From positions 9,341-73,340 of the forward strand of contig DASYXA010000065.1 of assembly GCA_035935465.1 (NCBI GenBank): 64,000 nucleotides of DNA, given 5' to 3'. Under the pieces are notes generated by a model that saw only the letters and a program-made list of their open reading frames with translations, made no database searches and was not told the origin of the DNA. The DNA comes from UBA4735 sp035935465 (GTDB taxonomy: Bacteria; Chloroflexota; Limnocylindria; P2-11E). Position numbers and translations under genes: made by a program. Shown piece by piece: positions 42,002-49,822 of the stretch. Every line of letters begins with the position of its first letter. Within the stretch, counting starts at the first letter, position 1.

Positions 42002-42775
42002 CTAGCGGATGCCGGCGACCCCCAGCAGGCCGGGCAGGAACGAGCCGAAGAACGAGCCCGCGATCGCGGCGCCCGCGACGAGCACCAGGATCTCGAGTCC
42101 GGACACGAGCGGGCTCCGCTTGGTGAGCCGTGACTTCCACAGACCCACGCCGAACATGACGACGGCCGAGAGCGCGACCGAGACCCAGATCCCCTCGCGC
42201 ACCGGAAGGAAGAAGTACGGGCCGAGCGGGACGAGCGCGGCGAGGAAGAACGCGCCGGCCAGGATGAGCGCGCCTTGCAGCGCTGATCCGCCATGCTCGA
42301 CGGCGAGGCCGAGCTCCTTCTCCACCATCGTGCGGAGGAGGACGTTGGGCTCGCGCGCGAGCTCGGCCGCGATGCGCCGCGCGGCGTCCGCCGACAGCCC
42401 TTCGCGCTCGAACATGTACGCGACCTCGGCCTCGGCCTCGCCGGGGCGCTCATCGACCTCGGCCCGCTCGGACGCGATCTGCGCGTCGAAGATCTCACGC
42501 TGGCTCTTCGAGGACATGTACTCGCCGGCGCCCATCGAGAACACCTCGGCGAGCGTCGCCGCGATGCCGCTGATGAGGACGGTGTAGGTGTCGTTGGACG
42601 CGGCCGCCACCACGCTCACGACCGCGAGGATGCTCGTCACGCCGTCCTGCAGCCCGAACACGACCTCGCGGACCTCGGCCAGGAGGTCGGCTTCTTTGCG
42701 TTCGTCGTCGAGGTGGGCCGCCAGCCAGGCCCGGTCGTGGAACGGCCGCTCCGCGGTGGGCTCGGGGTGCCGCAT
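42002..42775 (-). CDS. VIT1/CCC1-family (Fe/Mn) transporter-like protein
   Basis: 257 residues. REVVFGLQDGVTSILAVVSVV, GIAATLAEVFSMGAGEYMSSKSQRE and the acidic ferritin-like cytosolic stretch (EVDERPGEAEAEVAYMFEREG) are typical of VIT-type divalent metal transporters; five membrane helices. It would export iron or manganese from the cytoplasm. TGATG coupling with the rhodanese gene upstream. Confidence 0.88.
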   Translation of the reverse strand: MRHPEPTAERPFHDRAWLAAHLDDERKEADLLAEVREVVFGLQDGVTSILAVVSVVAAASNDTYTVLISGIAATLAEVFSMGAGEYMSSKSQREIFDAQIASERAEVDERPGEAEAEVAYMFEREGLSADAARRIAAELAREPNVLLRTMVEKELGLAVEHGGSALQGALILAGAFFLAALVPLGPYFFLPVREGIWVSVALSAVVMFGVGLWKSRLTKRSPLVSGLEILVLVAGAAIAGSFFGSFLPGLLGVAGIR

Positions 42776-43089
42776 CAGATGACCCGTCCCGGGCCGCCGT
42801 CCTCCGCCTCGAGCGGCAGGCCGGCCTGCTTCCACGCCGTCACGCCGCCGTCGAGGTTCTCGACGGTGTAGCCGAGCGTCCGCAGGCCGCGCGCCGCCGC
42901 GTCGCTCCGGTTGCCATGGCGGCAGACCGTGAGGATCGCCGTGTCCTTCGGAACCTCGGCCACGCGCGCGCGCAGCTCGCCCAGCGGGATGTGCTGCGAG
43001 CCGGCGATGTGCCCGGCCCGCCACTCGTCGGGCTCGCGGACATCGAGGAGGTGGAGGTCGGAGCGGGCCGTCGCGTCCTCGGGCGTCAT
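42775..43089 (-). CDS. Rhodanese-domain protein
   Basis: 104 residues, a single rhodanese domain: LHLLDVREPDEWRAGHIAGSQHIPLGEL and active-site loop ILTVCRHGNRSDAAA with Cys nucleophile and GYTVENLDGGVTAW. Acts as sulfur transferase, perhaps to cyanide or thioredoxin. Its stop overlaps the VIT gene start by one base. Confidence 0.9.
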   Translation of the reverse strand: MTPEDATARSDLHLLDVREPDEWRAGHIAGSQHIPLGELRARVAEVPKDTAILTVCRHGNRSDAAARGLRTLGYTVENLDGGVTAWKQAGLPLEAEDGGPGRVI

Positions 43090-43248
43090 GCCCAGGATTC
43101 TGCGTCAGGCCGCAGGTCCATGGAGCCGTATGGCACGGGCGTGATCGGCGGAACGGGGCTCCCGGCGAGCGCCTCGAGGCTCGGGCCCGAGACGCCATAC
43201 TGCGTGGCGGACGCCGCGACGCAGAACGGCTGGCCAGGAGGGACACCG

Positions 43249-44130
43249 GTGCGCGAGCCCTACCCGCTGGCCCTCGTGCCGCTGCTCCCCCAGTTCCTCC
43301 AACGTCGCCGCGCGAAGAGCGACTTCCCGCTGCGGGCGATGGAGCGGCTGGGCCTCGACCGGCCGGCGTACTTCGCGACCATCGACCTCGCGACGCAGGA
43401 TCCGCGCGGCGCGCGCCCGCAGGACATCCAGAACAGCGCGTACCGCACGACCGACGAGCCGCTCCGCGCGCCGCTGGCGGCCGCCGAGTCGGTCGGCCTG
43501 CTCGAGTGGCGCGACGGACGCTGGTCGCTGACCGAGAAAGGCCGGGAAGCGGTCGGCGGATTCCGGCGGGCGATCGACGGCTATTTCGCGACGCTCACGC
43601 CGATCGACGCGCACGATCTCGATCGGCTCGCCGGGCTCCTGGACGACGCGCTCGCTGCGTGCCTCCGGTCCGCGGATCCGAAGACGCGTGACCACACGGC
43701 GCGCGCGGCGCGCTACCGCTGGCAGGAGCCGTCGTCGGCGTTCGCGCGGCTGGACGCGGCGGTCTACGGGCTCTGGCAGGTGCGCGACGATTGCCACGTC
43801 CAGGCCTGGCGCGACGCGGGCCTCTCCGGCCCGACGCTCGACGTGCTCACCCGGGTGTGGCGCGCGGAAGCCGCGTCCGCGGACGAGCTGGCCACGAAGA
43901 TCAGCACCCAGACGGCCGCGGACGTCCGGGCATCGGTGCAGCGGCTGCGCGCTGACGGACTCGTGACCCCGGGTCCGGAGCTCGGTCTCACACCCAGGGG
44001 AACCGCCATCCGCGAGGGCATCGAGGCGGCGACGGACCGCTACTTCTTCGCGCCCTGGCCCGACGCCGTGGCTGCGACGGCCGACTGGGTGACCGAGCGG
44101 CTGGGGGCGGTGAACGCGGCGCTCGCCTAG
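43249..44130 (+). CDS. Two-domain winged-helix-like protein, unknown role
   Basis: About 293 residues. An N-terminal winged helix (AAAESVGLLEWRDGRWSLTEKGREAV), a helical middle and a second winged helix (TRVWRAEAASADELATKISTQTAADVRASVQRLRADGLV...LGLTPRGTAIREG) suggest a regulator or nucleic-acid binding protein related to actinobacterial SCO6745-type proteins. GTG 43249 follows AGGAGGGA by five bases. Divergent from the rhodanese-VIT unit. Confidence 0.62.
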   Translation: MREPYPLALVPLLPQFLQRRRAKSDFPLRAMERLGLDRPAYFATIDLATQDPRGARPQDIQNSAYRTTDEPLRAPLAAAESVGLLEWRDGRWSLTEKGREAVGGFRRAIDGYFATLTPIDAHDLDRLAGLLDDALAACLRSADPKTRDHTARAARYRWQEPSSAFARLDAAVYGLWQVRDDCHVQAWRDAGLSGPTLDVLTRVWRAEAASADELATKISTQTAADVRASVQRLRADGLVTPGPELGLTPRGTAIREGIEAATDRYFFAPWPDAVAATADWVTERLGAVNAALA

Positions 44131-44187
44131 AGCCCCCTTTCCACGATCGTTACGTCTGGCACCGATATTGCGAACGCACCGTGCAGA

Positions 44188-44949
44188 ATGGCGATCGCGA
44201 ATCCGGGCCAGCAAGCCGAGCGCAGCGTCACCCACGACGCGCGGATCCTGGTCGTGGATGACGAGCCCGACATCGCCGATCTCCTGGGAACGGTGCTGCG
44301 CGAAGAGGGCTTCACCGTCCGCGTGGTCACCGACTCGCGCCAGGCGCTCGAGGTCTTCAACAGCTTCCGCCCGGACCTGGTGAGCCTCGACGTGATGATG
44401 CCGAGCGTCGATGGGATCAGCATCTGCCTGCAGCTCCGCCGGGAGACCGACGTCCCGGTCCTGTTCGTGTCGGCGAAGAGCGATCCGCCGGATCGCGTCG
44501 TGGGCCTGCGGATCGGCGCGGACGATTACATGGGCAAGCCGTTCGACAACAACGAGCTCGTGGCGCGCGTCGAGGCGCTCCTGCGCCGGCGCTCGTACGC
44601 CGCGGTCGCCGATCGCGACCGGCGCCAGCTGCGCTTCGGTCTGTTCATCATCGATCTCGGCAGCGTGCAGGCGATCCGCGGCGACACCGCGCTTCCGCTG
44701 ACGCCCACCGAGTTCAAGCTGCTGAAGGCGCTCGGCGGCGAGCCGGGCCGCGTCTTCACGCGCGACGACCTGCTCATCGGCGTGTGGGGCTACACGCCCG
44801 GAAGCGACACCCGCCTCGTCGACGTGCACGTCGGCCGGTTGCGCAAGAAGCTGCTGGACGCCGGGGTGAGCGAGGTGGCGATCGAGACCGCTCGTGGCTT
44901 CGGATACAAGCTCACCGTGACGCAGCCGGGACAGCCGCCCGAGAGCTAG
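44188..44949 (+). CDS. OmpR/PhoB-family response regulator, orphan
   Basis: 253 residues. Receiver domain at about 19-132: ILVVDDEPDIADLL, phospho-acceptor LVSLDVMMPSVDGI and DDYMGKPFDNNEL. The winged helix reads PTEFKLLKALGGEPGRVFTRDDLLIGVWGY...DTRLVDVHVGRLRKKL...TARGFGYKL. No histidine kinase gene adjoins it. Convergent with DAHP synthase, whose stop is one base away. Confidence 0.92.
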   Translation: MAIANPGQQAERSVTHDARILVVDDEPDIADLLGTVLREEGFTVRVVTDSRQALEVFNSFRPDLVSLDVMMPSVDGISICLQLRRETDVPVLFVSAKSDPPDRVVGLRIGADDYMGKPFDNNELVARVEALLRRRSYAAVADRDRRQLRFGLFIIDLGSVQAIRGDTALPLTPTEFKLLKALGGEPGRVFTRDDLLIGVWGYTPGSDTRLVDVHVGRLRKKLLDAGVSEVAIETARGFGYKLTVTQPGQPPES

Positions 44950-44950
44950 C

Positions 44951-45976
44951 TCAGCCAGCCGCCCGCGCGGGGCGCAGCGCGTCGAGCCCCCGCAGCATCG
45001 CGCCGAACTGATCGAAGGTCAGCGACTGCGGCCCGTCGGACAGGGCGCGCTCCGGATCCGGATGCACTTCGATGATCAGCCCGTCCGCGCCCGCGGCAAC
45101 GGCCGCGCGCGCCAGCGCGGGCACGTACGACGCCTTCCCGGTGCCGTGGCTCGGGTCGACGACGACCGGCAGGTGCGACAGCTCGTGGACGACCGCGACC
45201 GCCGAGACGTCGAGCACGTTGCGGGTCGCGGTCTCGCCGCCCGGGGCCGGAAGGCCGCGCTCGCAGAGCATCACGTTCCGATTGCCTTCGCGCAGGATGT
45301 ACTCGGCGCACAGCAGCCAGTTCTCGATCGTCGGGTACATCCCGCCCCGCTTGAGCAGCACGGGGTGGCCGGAGCGGCCGACCTCGCGGAGGAGCGCGTA
45401 GTTCTGCATATTGCGCGCGCCGATCTGGAGGATGTCGACGTACTGGGCGCAGAGCGCGACGTCGTGCGGGTCGAGCACCTCGGAGACGATGGGCATCCCG
45501 GTCTCACGCTTCGCGCGCGCCAGGATCTCGAGGCCGTCCCGGCCGAGACCCTGGAAGTCGTAGGGCGAGGTCCGCGGCTTGAACGCACCGCCGCGGAGGA
45601 CGTGTGCGCCGGCCGCCTTCACCGCGCGCGCGGTCGAGAGCAGCTGCTCCTCGCTCTCGACCGAGCACGGCCCGGCCATGACCACCAGCGAGCCGCCGCC
45701 GATCTCGAGACCGTCGACCTTGACCACCGTGGGGTCGGGCTGGAACTCGCGCGAGGCGAGCTTGAACCGCTTGAGCACCGGCACGACCTTCTCGACGGCC
45801 GGCAGTGACTGCAGCTGCTCGGCGAGCCGCGCCTTGTCGTCGTCGAGCACGCCGATCGCGCCGATGACGCTGACCTCGCTGCCGGACAGGTTCGCGCCGT
45901 AGCCGCGCTCGGTGAGGCGATCGACGACGTGGTCGATCTGCTCTTTCGTCGCACCCTTCCGCATGATGATGATCAC
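44951..45976 (-). CDS. 3-deoxy-7-phosphoheptulonate (DAHP) synthase, type I beta
   Basis: First enzyme of the shikimate pathway, joining PEP and erythrose-4-phosphate. About 341 residues: an N-terminal ferredoxin-like regulatory domain (IIIMRKGATKEQIDHVVDRL) and a barrel with VVMAGPCSVESEEQL, FKPRTSPYDFQGLG, QIGARNMQNYALL and VVDPSHGTGKASYV. GTG 45976 matches family N-termini. It starts 18 bases from the divergent carbonic anhydrase gene. A symbol such as aroF is used for this group but subtype naming varies, so it is left blank. Confidence 0.95.
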   Translation of the reverse strand: MIIIMRKGATKEQIDHVVDRLTERGYGANLSGSEVSVIGAIGVLDDDKARLAEQLQSLPAVEKVVPVLKRFKLASREFQPDPTVVKVDGLEIGGGSLVVMAGPCSVESEEQLLSTARAVKAAGAHVLRGGAFKPRTSPYDFQGLGRDGLEILARAKRETGMPIVSEVLDPHDVALCAQYVDILQIGARNMQNYALLREVGRSGHPVLLKRGGMYPTIENWLLCAEYILREGNRNVMLCERGLPAPGGETATRNVLDVSAVAVVHELSHLPVVVDPSHGTGKASYVPALARAAVAAGADGLIIEVHPDPERALSDGPQSLTFDQFGAMLRGLDALRPARAAG

Positions 45977-45994
45977 GCGAATATCGTACGAGCC
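45977..45994. promoter_or_regulatory. Overlapping divergent leaderless promoters
   Basis: Only 18 bases separate two divergent GTG starts. On the plus strand TATCGT (45982-45987) ends seven bases before GTG 45995; on the minus strand TACGAT (45988-45983) ends six bases before GTG 45976. The two -10-like hexamers share five bases, and neither gene has room for a Shine-Dalgarno leader. Inferred, not tested. Confidence 0.5.
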
Positions 45995-46519
45995 GTGCCG
46001 CTGTACGTGTTCAAAGGCAAGTCGCCGCGGGTGCATCCGACCGCGTTCGTCGCCCCGACCGCCGTGCTGATCGGCGACGTGACGCTGCACGAGAACGCGT
46101 CGGTCTGGTTCGGCACCGTGCTCCGCGCCGACATGGACCGCATCGAGATCGGCGCCCGGTCGAACGTGCAGGACAACAGCACGATCCACACGGACGAGGG
46201 CGAGCCGACCATCATCGGCGAGGACGTCACCATCGGGCACAACGCCCTCGTCCATTCGAGCGTCGTGGAGCGCAACGTGCTCATCGGCCAGGCCGCGGTC
46301 CTCGTCGGGGGCTGCGTGATCGGGACCGGCTCGATCGTCGGCGCCGGTGCGGTCGTGCCCGCGAGGATGACCGTGCCGCCCCGCTCGCTCGTGGTCGGCG
46401 TGCCCGGGAAGGTCGTGCGCGAAGCGAGGCCGGATGACGAGCGCTGGACCGTGAAGGCGGCGGAGCATTACGTCGAGCTCGGCGCCTGGTACCGCGACAA
46501 CATCGACGGGCATCGGTAG
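45995..46519 (+). CDS. Gamma-class carbonic anhydrase family protein
   Basis: 174 residues of left-handed beta-helix hexapeptide repeats (VGGCVIGTGSIVGAGAVVPAR). NSTIHTD and IGHNALVHSSVV provide the three zinc His of gamma-carbonic anhydrases. Many homologs (YrdA/PaaY-like) have weak or other activity, so the function is provisional. The stop TAG shares its G with the hutH GTG start, so the two genes are coupled. Confidence 0.88.
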   Translation: MPLYVFKGKSPRVHPTAFVAPTAVLIGDVTLHENASVWFGTVLRADMDRIEIGARSNVQDNSTIHTDEGEPTIIGEDVTIGHNALVHSSVVERNVLIGQAAVLVGGCVIGTGSIVGAGAVVPARMTVPPRSLVVGVPGKVVREARPDDERWTVKAAEHYVELGAWYRDNIDGHR

Positions 46520-48048
46520 TGGCGACGCTCCGCATCGACGGCAACAGCCTGACGATCGCCGACGTCGTGAGCGTGGCCCGCCGCGAGACGCCGGTGGCCC
46601 TCGATCGCGCCTCGGAGCAGCTCGTGCGGGCGGCCGCGAGGCTGGTCGCCGAGTTCGCGGACGGCGACGAGCCGATCTACGGCATCAATACCGGCTTCGG
46701 CGACCTCTCCCAGGTCCGGATCCCGCGGGCGGATCTCGCGACGCTCCAGCTCAATCTCCTGCGGAGCCATGCCGCCGGCGTCGGCGATCCGCTGCCCGCC
46801 GACATCACGCGCGCGGTCCTGTTGCTCCGCGCGAACACGCTCGCCGCGGGCCGCTCGGGGGTCCGGCCCGAGATCATCGATCTCCTCCTCGACCTCCTCA
46901 ACCGCGGCGTCCATCCGGTCATCCCGATGCACGGGAGCGTCGGCGCGTCGGGCGACCTGGCGCCGCTGGCGCACGCGGCCCTCGTCCTCGTCGGCGAGGG
47001 CGAGGCGGCGTTCGACGGAAAGGTCATGAGCGGCGCCGACGCGTTGAAGCGCGCGGACCTCAAGCCGCTGGAGCTCGCGCCCAAGGAGGCGCTCGCGCTC
47101 ATCAACGGGACGCAGGTGATGACCGCCATCGGCTGCCTCGCCCTCCACGACGCCGAGGTCCTCTGCACGTCCGCCGACATCATCGGCGCGCTGTCGTCGG
47201 AGGCGCTGCGCGCGACGGACGCCGCGTGGGACGCGTCGCTCAATGCGGAGCGGCCGCATCCGGGACAGGAGACCGTCGCGGCGAACCTGCGGCGCCTCGT
47301 GCACGGCAGTCCGATCATCGCGTCCCACCGCTTCGGCGATCCGCGCGTGCAGGACCCCTACTCGATCCGCTGCATGCCGCAGGTCCATGGTGCTTCGCGC
47401 GACGCGCTCGCGTACACGAGGCGCGTGCTCGAGGTCGAGATCAACAGCGTCACCGACAACCCACTCGTGTTCGCCGAGGAGAAGCGGATCGTGAGCGGCG
47501 GCAACTTTCACGGCCAGCCGGTCGCGATCGCGCTCGATCTCGCGACGATCGCGGTCGCCGAGCTCGCGGACATCAGCGAGAGCCGCATCGACCGGATGAC
47601 CAACGGCCGGACGAGCGGCTTGCCGGCGTTCCTGTCGCCCGATCCGGGACGCCACTCGGGATTCATGGTCGCGCAGTACACGGCGGCGGCCCTCGTCACC
47701 GAGAACCGCCTGCGCGCGATGCCCGCGTCGGTCGAGTCGATCCCGACGAGCGCGGACATGGAGGATCACGTGAGCATGGGCGTGCACGCGGCCCACAAGC
47801 TCGCGGCGGTCGTGCGCAACACCCGCGACGTGCTCGCGATCGAGTCGCTCTGCGCGGCGCAGGGCCTCGACCTGCTCGGCATGACGAGCTCGGCCGCGGT
47901 GGAGGCCGCGCGGCGGGTCGTGCGCGAGCACGTCCCCACGCTCGCCGCCGACCGGGCGCTCGCGCCGGATATTTCCACGATGCGCGACGTGATCGAGCGC
48001 GATCTGCTCGCGACGGCCGTCCGGCATGCGGCCGGGGCGATCGCGTAG
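46519..48048 (+). CDS. hutH: Histidine ammonia-lyase
   Basis: Converts histidine to urocanate and ammonia. 509 residues, normal length. GSVGASGDLAPLAH contains the Ala-Ser-Gly that forms the MIO cofactor; YGINTGFGDL, INGTQVMTA, RVQDPYSIRCMPQVHGA, NSVTDNPLVF and GNFHGQPVA are family signatures. The urocanase gene that follows in the pathway lies 3.5 kb downstream, separated by five genes including a toxin-antitoxin cassette. No hutI or hutG in the window. Confidence 0.96.
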   Translation: MATLRIDGNSLTIADVVSVARRETPVALDRASEQLVRAAARLVAEFADGDEPIYGINTGFGDLSQVRIPRADLATLQLNLLRSHAAGVGDPLPADITRAVLLLRANTLAAGRSGVRPEIIDLLLDLLNRGVHPVIPMHGSVGASGDLAPLAHAALVLVGEGEAAFDGKVMSGADALKRADLKPLELAPKEALALINGTQVMTAIGCLALHDAEVLCTSADIIGALSSEALRATDAAWDASLNAERPHPGQETVAANLRRLVHGSPIIASHRFGDPRVQDPYSIRCMPQVHGASRDALAYTRRVLEVEINSVTDNPLVFAEEKRIVSGGNFHGQPVAIALDLATIAVAELADISESRIDRMTNGRTSGLPAFLSPDPGRHSGFMVAQYTAAALVTENRLRAMPASVESIPTSADMEDHVSMGVHAAHKLAAVVRNTRDVLAIESLCAAQGLDLLGMTSSAAVEAARRVVREHVPTLAADRALAPDISTMRDVIERDLLATAVRHAAGAIA

Positions 48049-48102
48049 CCGTTCTTAGCCGGGATTCATGCTCGCATGGCGGTCGCGTGATGCACTACGT
48101 TC

Positions 48103-48372
48103 GTGGCCCGACGCAAGCGCGTACCGCTCATCAGCTCGGTGCAGGCCCTCCGCGGCATCGCGGTGGGCATCACGATGCTCAGCCTCGCCGGCATGACCGC
48201 GTACGCCGGCGGTCACCCTTACAACACGGGTGCCCCGCTCCAGCCGCAGCAGCCCGTCGCGGCCCCGGCCGCCGCTCCGGCGACGACCACCACGACCACC
48301 GGCCGCCTGCAGCTGAGCCGCGGCATCACGACCACCACGACCCGGCCGGTCACGATCACTCGCCGAAGCTAG
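48103..48372 (+). CDS. Small membrane/secreted protein with Thr-rich tail
   Basis: 89 residues: a basic start, one hydrophobic segment (AVGITMLSLAGMTAYAG), then a low-complexity Pro/Ala/Thr tail with two Thr runs. No domain recognised. GTG 48103. It stops five bases before the ferric-reductase-like gene, so it may be a small partner of that membrane protein; translation is inferred from frame and position. Confidence 0.5.
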   Translation: MARRKRVPLISSVQALRGIAVGITMLSLAGMTAYAGGHPYNTGAPLQPQQPVAAPAAAPATTTTTTGRLQLSRGITTTTTRPVTITRRS

Positions 48373-48376
48373 CCGC

Positions 48377-48940
48377 ATGACCACGCTTGTGTGGATCGTC
48401 GCCCGCTCGACGGGCACGGCGGCCCTGGTCGCGATCGTCCTCTCCGTGCTCTCCGGCATGGCGCTCCGTTCCGGAGCGCTCGCGTGGCTATCGCACAACC
48501 GTGGCCTGCGGGCGGTCCACGATCTCACCGGCGTCCTCTGGCTGCCGCTCGCGCTCGCGCATGTGATCGCGCTCCTGCTCGACCCGTATTCGAGGATCGG
48601 ACTCGCCGACCTGGTCGTCCCGTTCCTCGTCCCGTACGGATCGTTGGCGATCGGCCTCGGCACGATCAGCCTCCAGCTCATCGTCGTCGTCCTCCTGTCG
48701 ACCTGGCTGCGCTCGGCGCTCACGCAGCAGGGCTGGCTCGCGATCCACCGCCTGTCGTACGTGGCGTTCGTGCTGGCGTTCGCGCACGGCCTGCTCGCGG
48801 GCACGGACCTCGCGCAGCCGATCCTGAGCGCGCTCGCCTGGGTCACCGCCGCGGTCCTCGCGATCGTCGGCATCCGCCGGCTCACCGCGGCGCGCGGGCG
48901 TCAGTCCGCCGCCCGCTCCAAGACCGTCGCGATCCCCTGA
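48377..48940 (+). CDS. Ferric-reductase-like membrane protein; C-terminus inside direct repeat
   Basis: 187 residues with about five helices. VHDLTGVLWLPLALAHVIALL and IHRLSYVAFVLAFAHGLL present paired His about a helix turn apart, the b-type heme pattern of ferric reductase/MsrQ-like domains. The last 13 codons, from about SAARSKTVAIP, are the reverse complement of the thiolase 3' end and form part of the 47-bp repeat. Before the cassette inserted, this gene and thiolase presumably overlapped tail to tail. Confidence 0.78.
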   Translation: MTTLVWIVARSTGTAALVAIVLSVLSGMALRSGALAWLSHNRGLRAVHDLTGVLWLPLALAHVIALLLDPYSRIGLADLVVPFLVPYGSLAIGLGTISLQLIVVVLLSTWLRSALTQQGWLAIHRLSYVAFVLAFAHGLLAGTDLAQPILSALAWVTAAVLAIVGIRRLTAARGRQSAARSKTVAIP

Positions 48941-48947
48941 CCGACGC
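48901..48947. repeat. 47-bp direct repeat, left copy
   Basis: Matches 49776-49822 at 46 of 47 bases in direct orientation; the only difference is C versus G at the ninth base. On the minus strand it encodes a thiolase C-terminus (VGQGIATVLERA). It carries the stop of the ferric-reductase-like gene and one base of the antitoxin stop. It and its partner bound the toxin-antitoxin cassette. Confidence 0.95.
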
Positions 48948-49393
48948 TAGCGCTTCGCGCTCTTCTTCGCGGCCCGCTTTGTCATTGCTCTCCCAGTAGT
49001 GCGCGCCACGGTCGTACTCCTCCGAGCCCGAAGGATGCTGCCCGCTGCCGAACGTCGAAGGGCGCGCACGTTCGGCATGAGGCTGGACGCCTTCTTGGGT
49101 ACAGGCATGTTGATCGCGTCGAATTCCACCACAAGCTTCGCGTGCAGCGCGCGACCGATCTTCTCGAGAGTGTCGATCGAGGGATACACACCGCCGGCTT
49201 CGAGACGCGAGATAGCGGATTGAGTGGTGCCCATCCGTTCGGCGAGCTGTCCTTGTGAGAGTCCGCCGGCGACTCGCAGCGCCCGAACGCGCTCCGCCAG
49301 GATGTAGCCAGCGCGTGCCTTGTGGTAACCAGCCACGACATCCCCGCCCTGCACACGGTCTCTCTTGATCTGGGCCCACGTCTTCGCTGTCAT
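48947..49393 (-). CDS. XRE-family antitoxin (HigA-like) with basic tail
   Basis: 148 residues. Helix-turn-helix RVAGGLSQGQLAERMGTTQSAISRLEAGGVYPSIDTLEKIGRAL, followed by LVVEFDAINM, is typical of HigA-type antitoxins. An unusual Arg/Lys-rich tail of about 45 residues (RRSTTVARTTGRAMTKRAAKKSAKR at the end) extends past the normal length. ATG 49393 follows the toxin stop by one base, and GAGGAG at the toxin's end acts as ribosome site. Its stop touches the left direct repeat. Confidence 0.87.
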   Translation of the reverse strand: MTAKTWAQIKRDRVQGGDVVAGYHKARAGYILAERVRALRVAGGLSQGQLAERMGTTQSAISRLEAGGVYPSIDTLEKIGRALHAKLVVEFDAINMPVPKKASSLMPNVRALRRSAAGSILRARRSTTVARTTGRAMTKRAAKKSAKR

Positions 49394-49394
49394 C

Positions 49395-49733
49395 TCACTC
49401 CTCCGCTTCGTGCCCTTGTTCGATGCATCGCATCATCGCCCGCTCCGCCCGATCGATCTCGCGTGCCTCACGATCTTGCTGTTTTGCGAACACGGTGAGA
49501 AGGATCTGCCGGCGACCGCGAGCGACGTAATACGTGATCCGTCTGCGCTCCCTCCCAAGGTAGAACCGAAGTTCTCTCAGTTTGCCACGCAACCGGCGCG
49601 TGTATGGCTCACCAAGAGCCACGCCCTCTCGCTCGAGAAGGTCGACGTAGAACTGGACGTGACCGAAGTCGTCTCCCGACAGACCACGGAGCCACTGCTC
49701 TACCTCGGGCTCGACCTCGACCGCGCCCCACAT
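49395..49733 (-). CDS. RelE/HigB-like toxin (phage Gp49-like)
   Basis: About 112 residues. VEVEPEVEQWLRGL, LGEPYTRRLRGKLRELRFYLGRERRRITYYVARGRRQILLTVFAKQ match HigB/Gp49-like ribosome-dependent mRNases. Gene order is toxin before antitoxin, as usual for higBA. ATG 49733 is preferred over ATG 49742 because a TATAGC box ends nine bases upstream, the same spacing as at carA; the message would be leaderless. Sits within the repeat-bounded cassette. Confidence 0.87.
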   Translation of the reverse strand: MWGAVEVEPEVEQWLRGLSGDDFGHVQFYVDLLEREGVALGEPYTRRLRGKLRELRFYLGRERRRITYYVARGRRQILLTVFAKQQDREAREIDRAERAMMRCIEQGHEAEE

Positions 49734-49748
49734 AGCGTACATGCTATA
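49732..49748 (-). promoter_or_regulatory. Toxin-antitoxin promoter and inverted repeat
   Basis: TATAGC (minus strand, 49748-49743) resembles a -10 box nine bases before ATG 49733. It overlaps ATAGC-N6-GCTAT (49732-49747), an inverted repeat that could be bound by the antitoxin for autoregulation. No good -35 is visible. Inferred. Confidence 0.55.
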
Positions 49749-49775
49749 TCGGCGTCGGGTGTCGGTCGGGAGTGA

Positions 49776-49822
49776 TCAGTCCGGCGCCCGCTCCAAGACC
49801 GTCGCGATCCCCTGACCGACGC
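49776..49822. repeat. 47-bp direct repeat, right copy (thiolase 3' end)
   Basis: The last 47 bases of the thiolase gene including its stop; matches 48901-48947 at 46 of 47 bases. Since the encoded GxGQGIATVLER is conserved thiolase sequence, this copy is the source and the left one the duplicate. Confidence 0.95.

Larger units (their letters stand above)
48901..49822. mobile_element. Repeat-bounded toxin-antitoxin cassette inserted between convergent genes
   Basis: The 828-bp interior (48948-49775) contains only the HigBA-like genes and their promoter. Both ends are 47-bp direct repeats derived from the thiolase 3' end. Removing one repeat plus the interior restores a simple convergent pair (ferric-reductase-like and thiolase) overlapping by 40 bases. 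No integrase, transposase or terminal inverted repeats are visible, so the mechanism of movement is unknown; the repeat is longer than a normal transposon target duplication. Confidence 0.7.

Noticed and set aside
48201..48360. The Thr-codon runs as a tandem-repeat or CRISPR-like array.
   Set aside because: They are short low-complexity codon runs in one small gene, without regular spacers; no CRISPR array was seen in the window.
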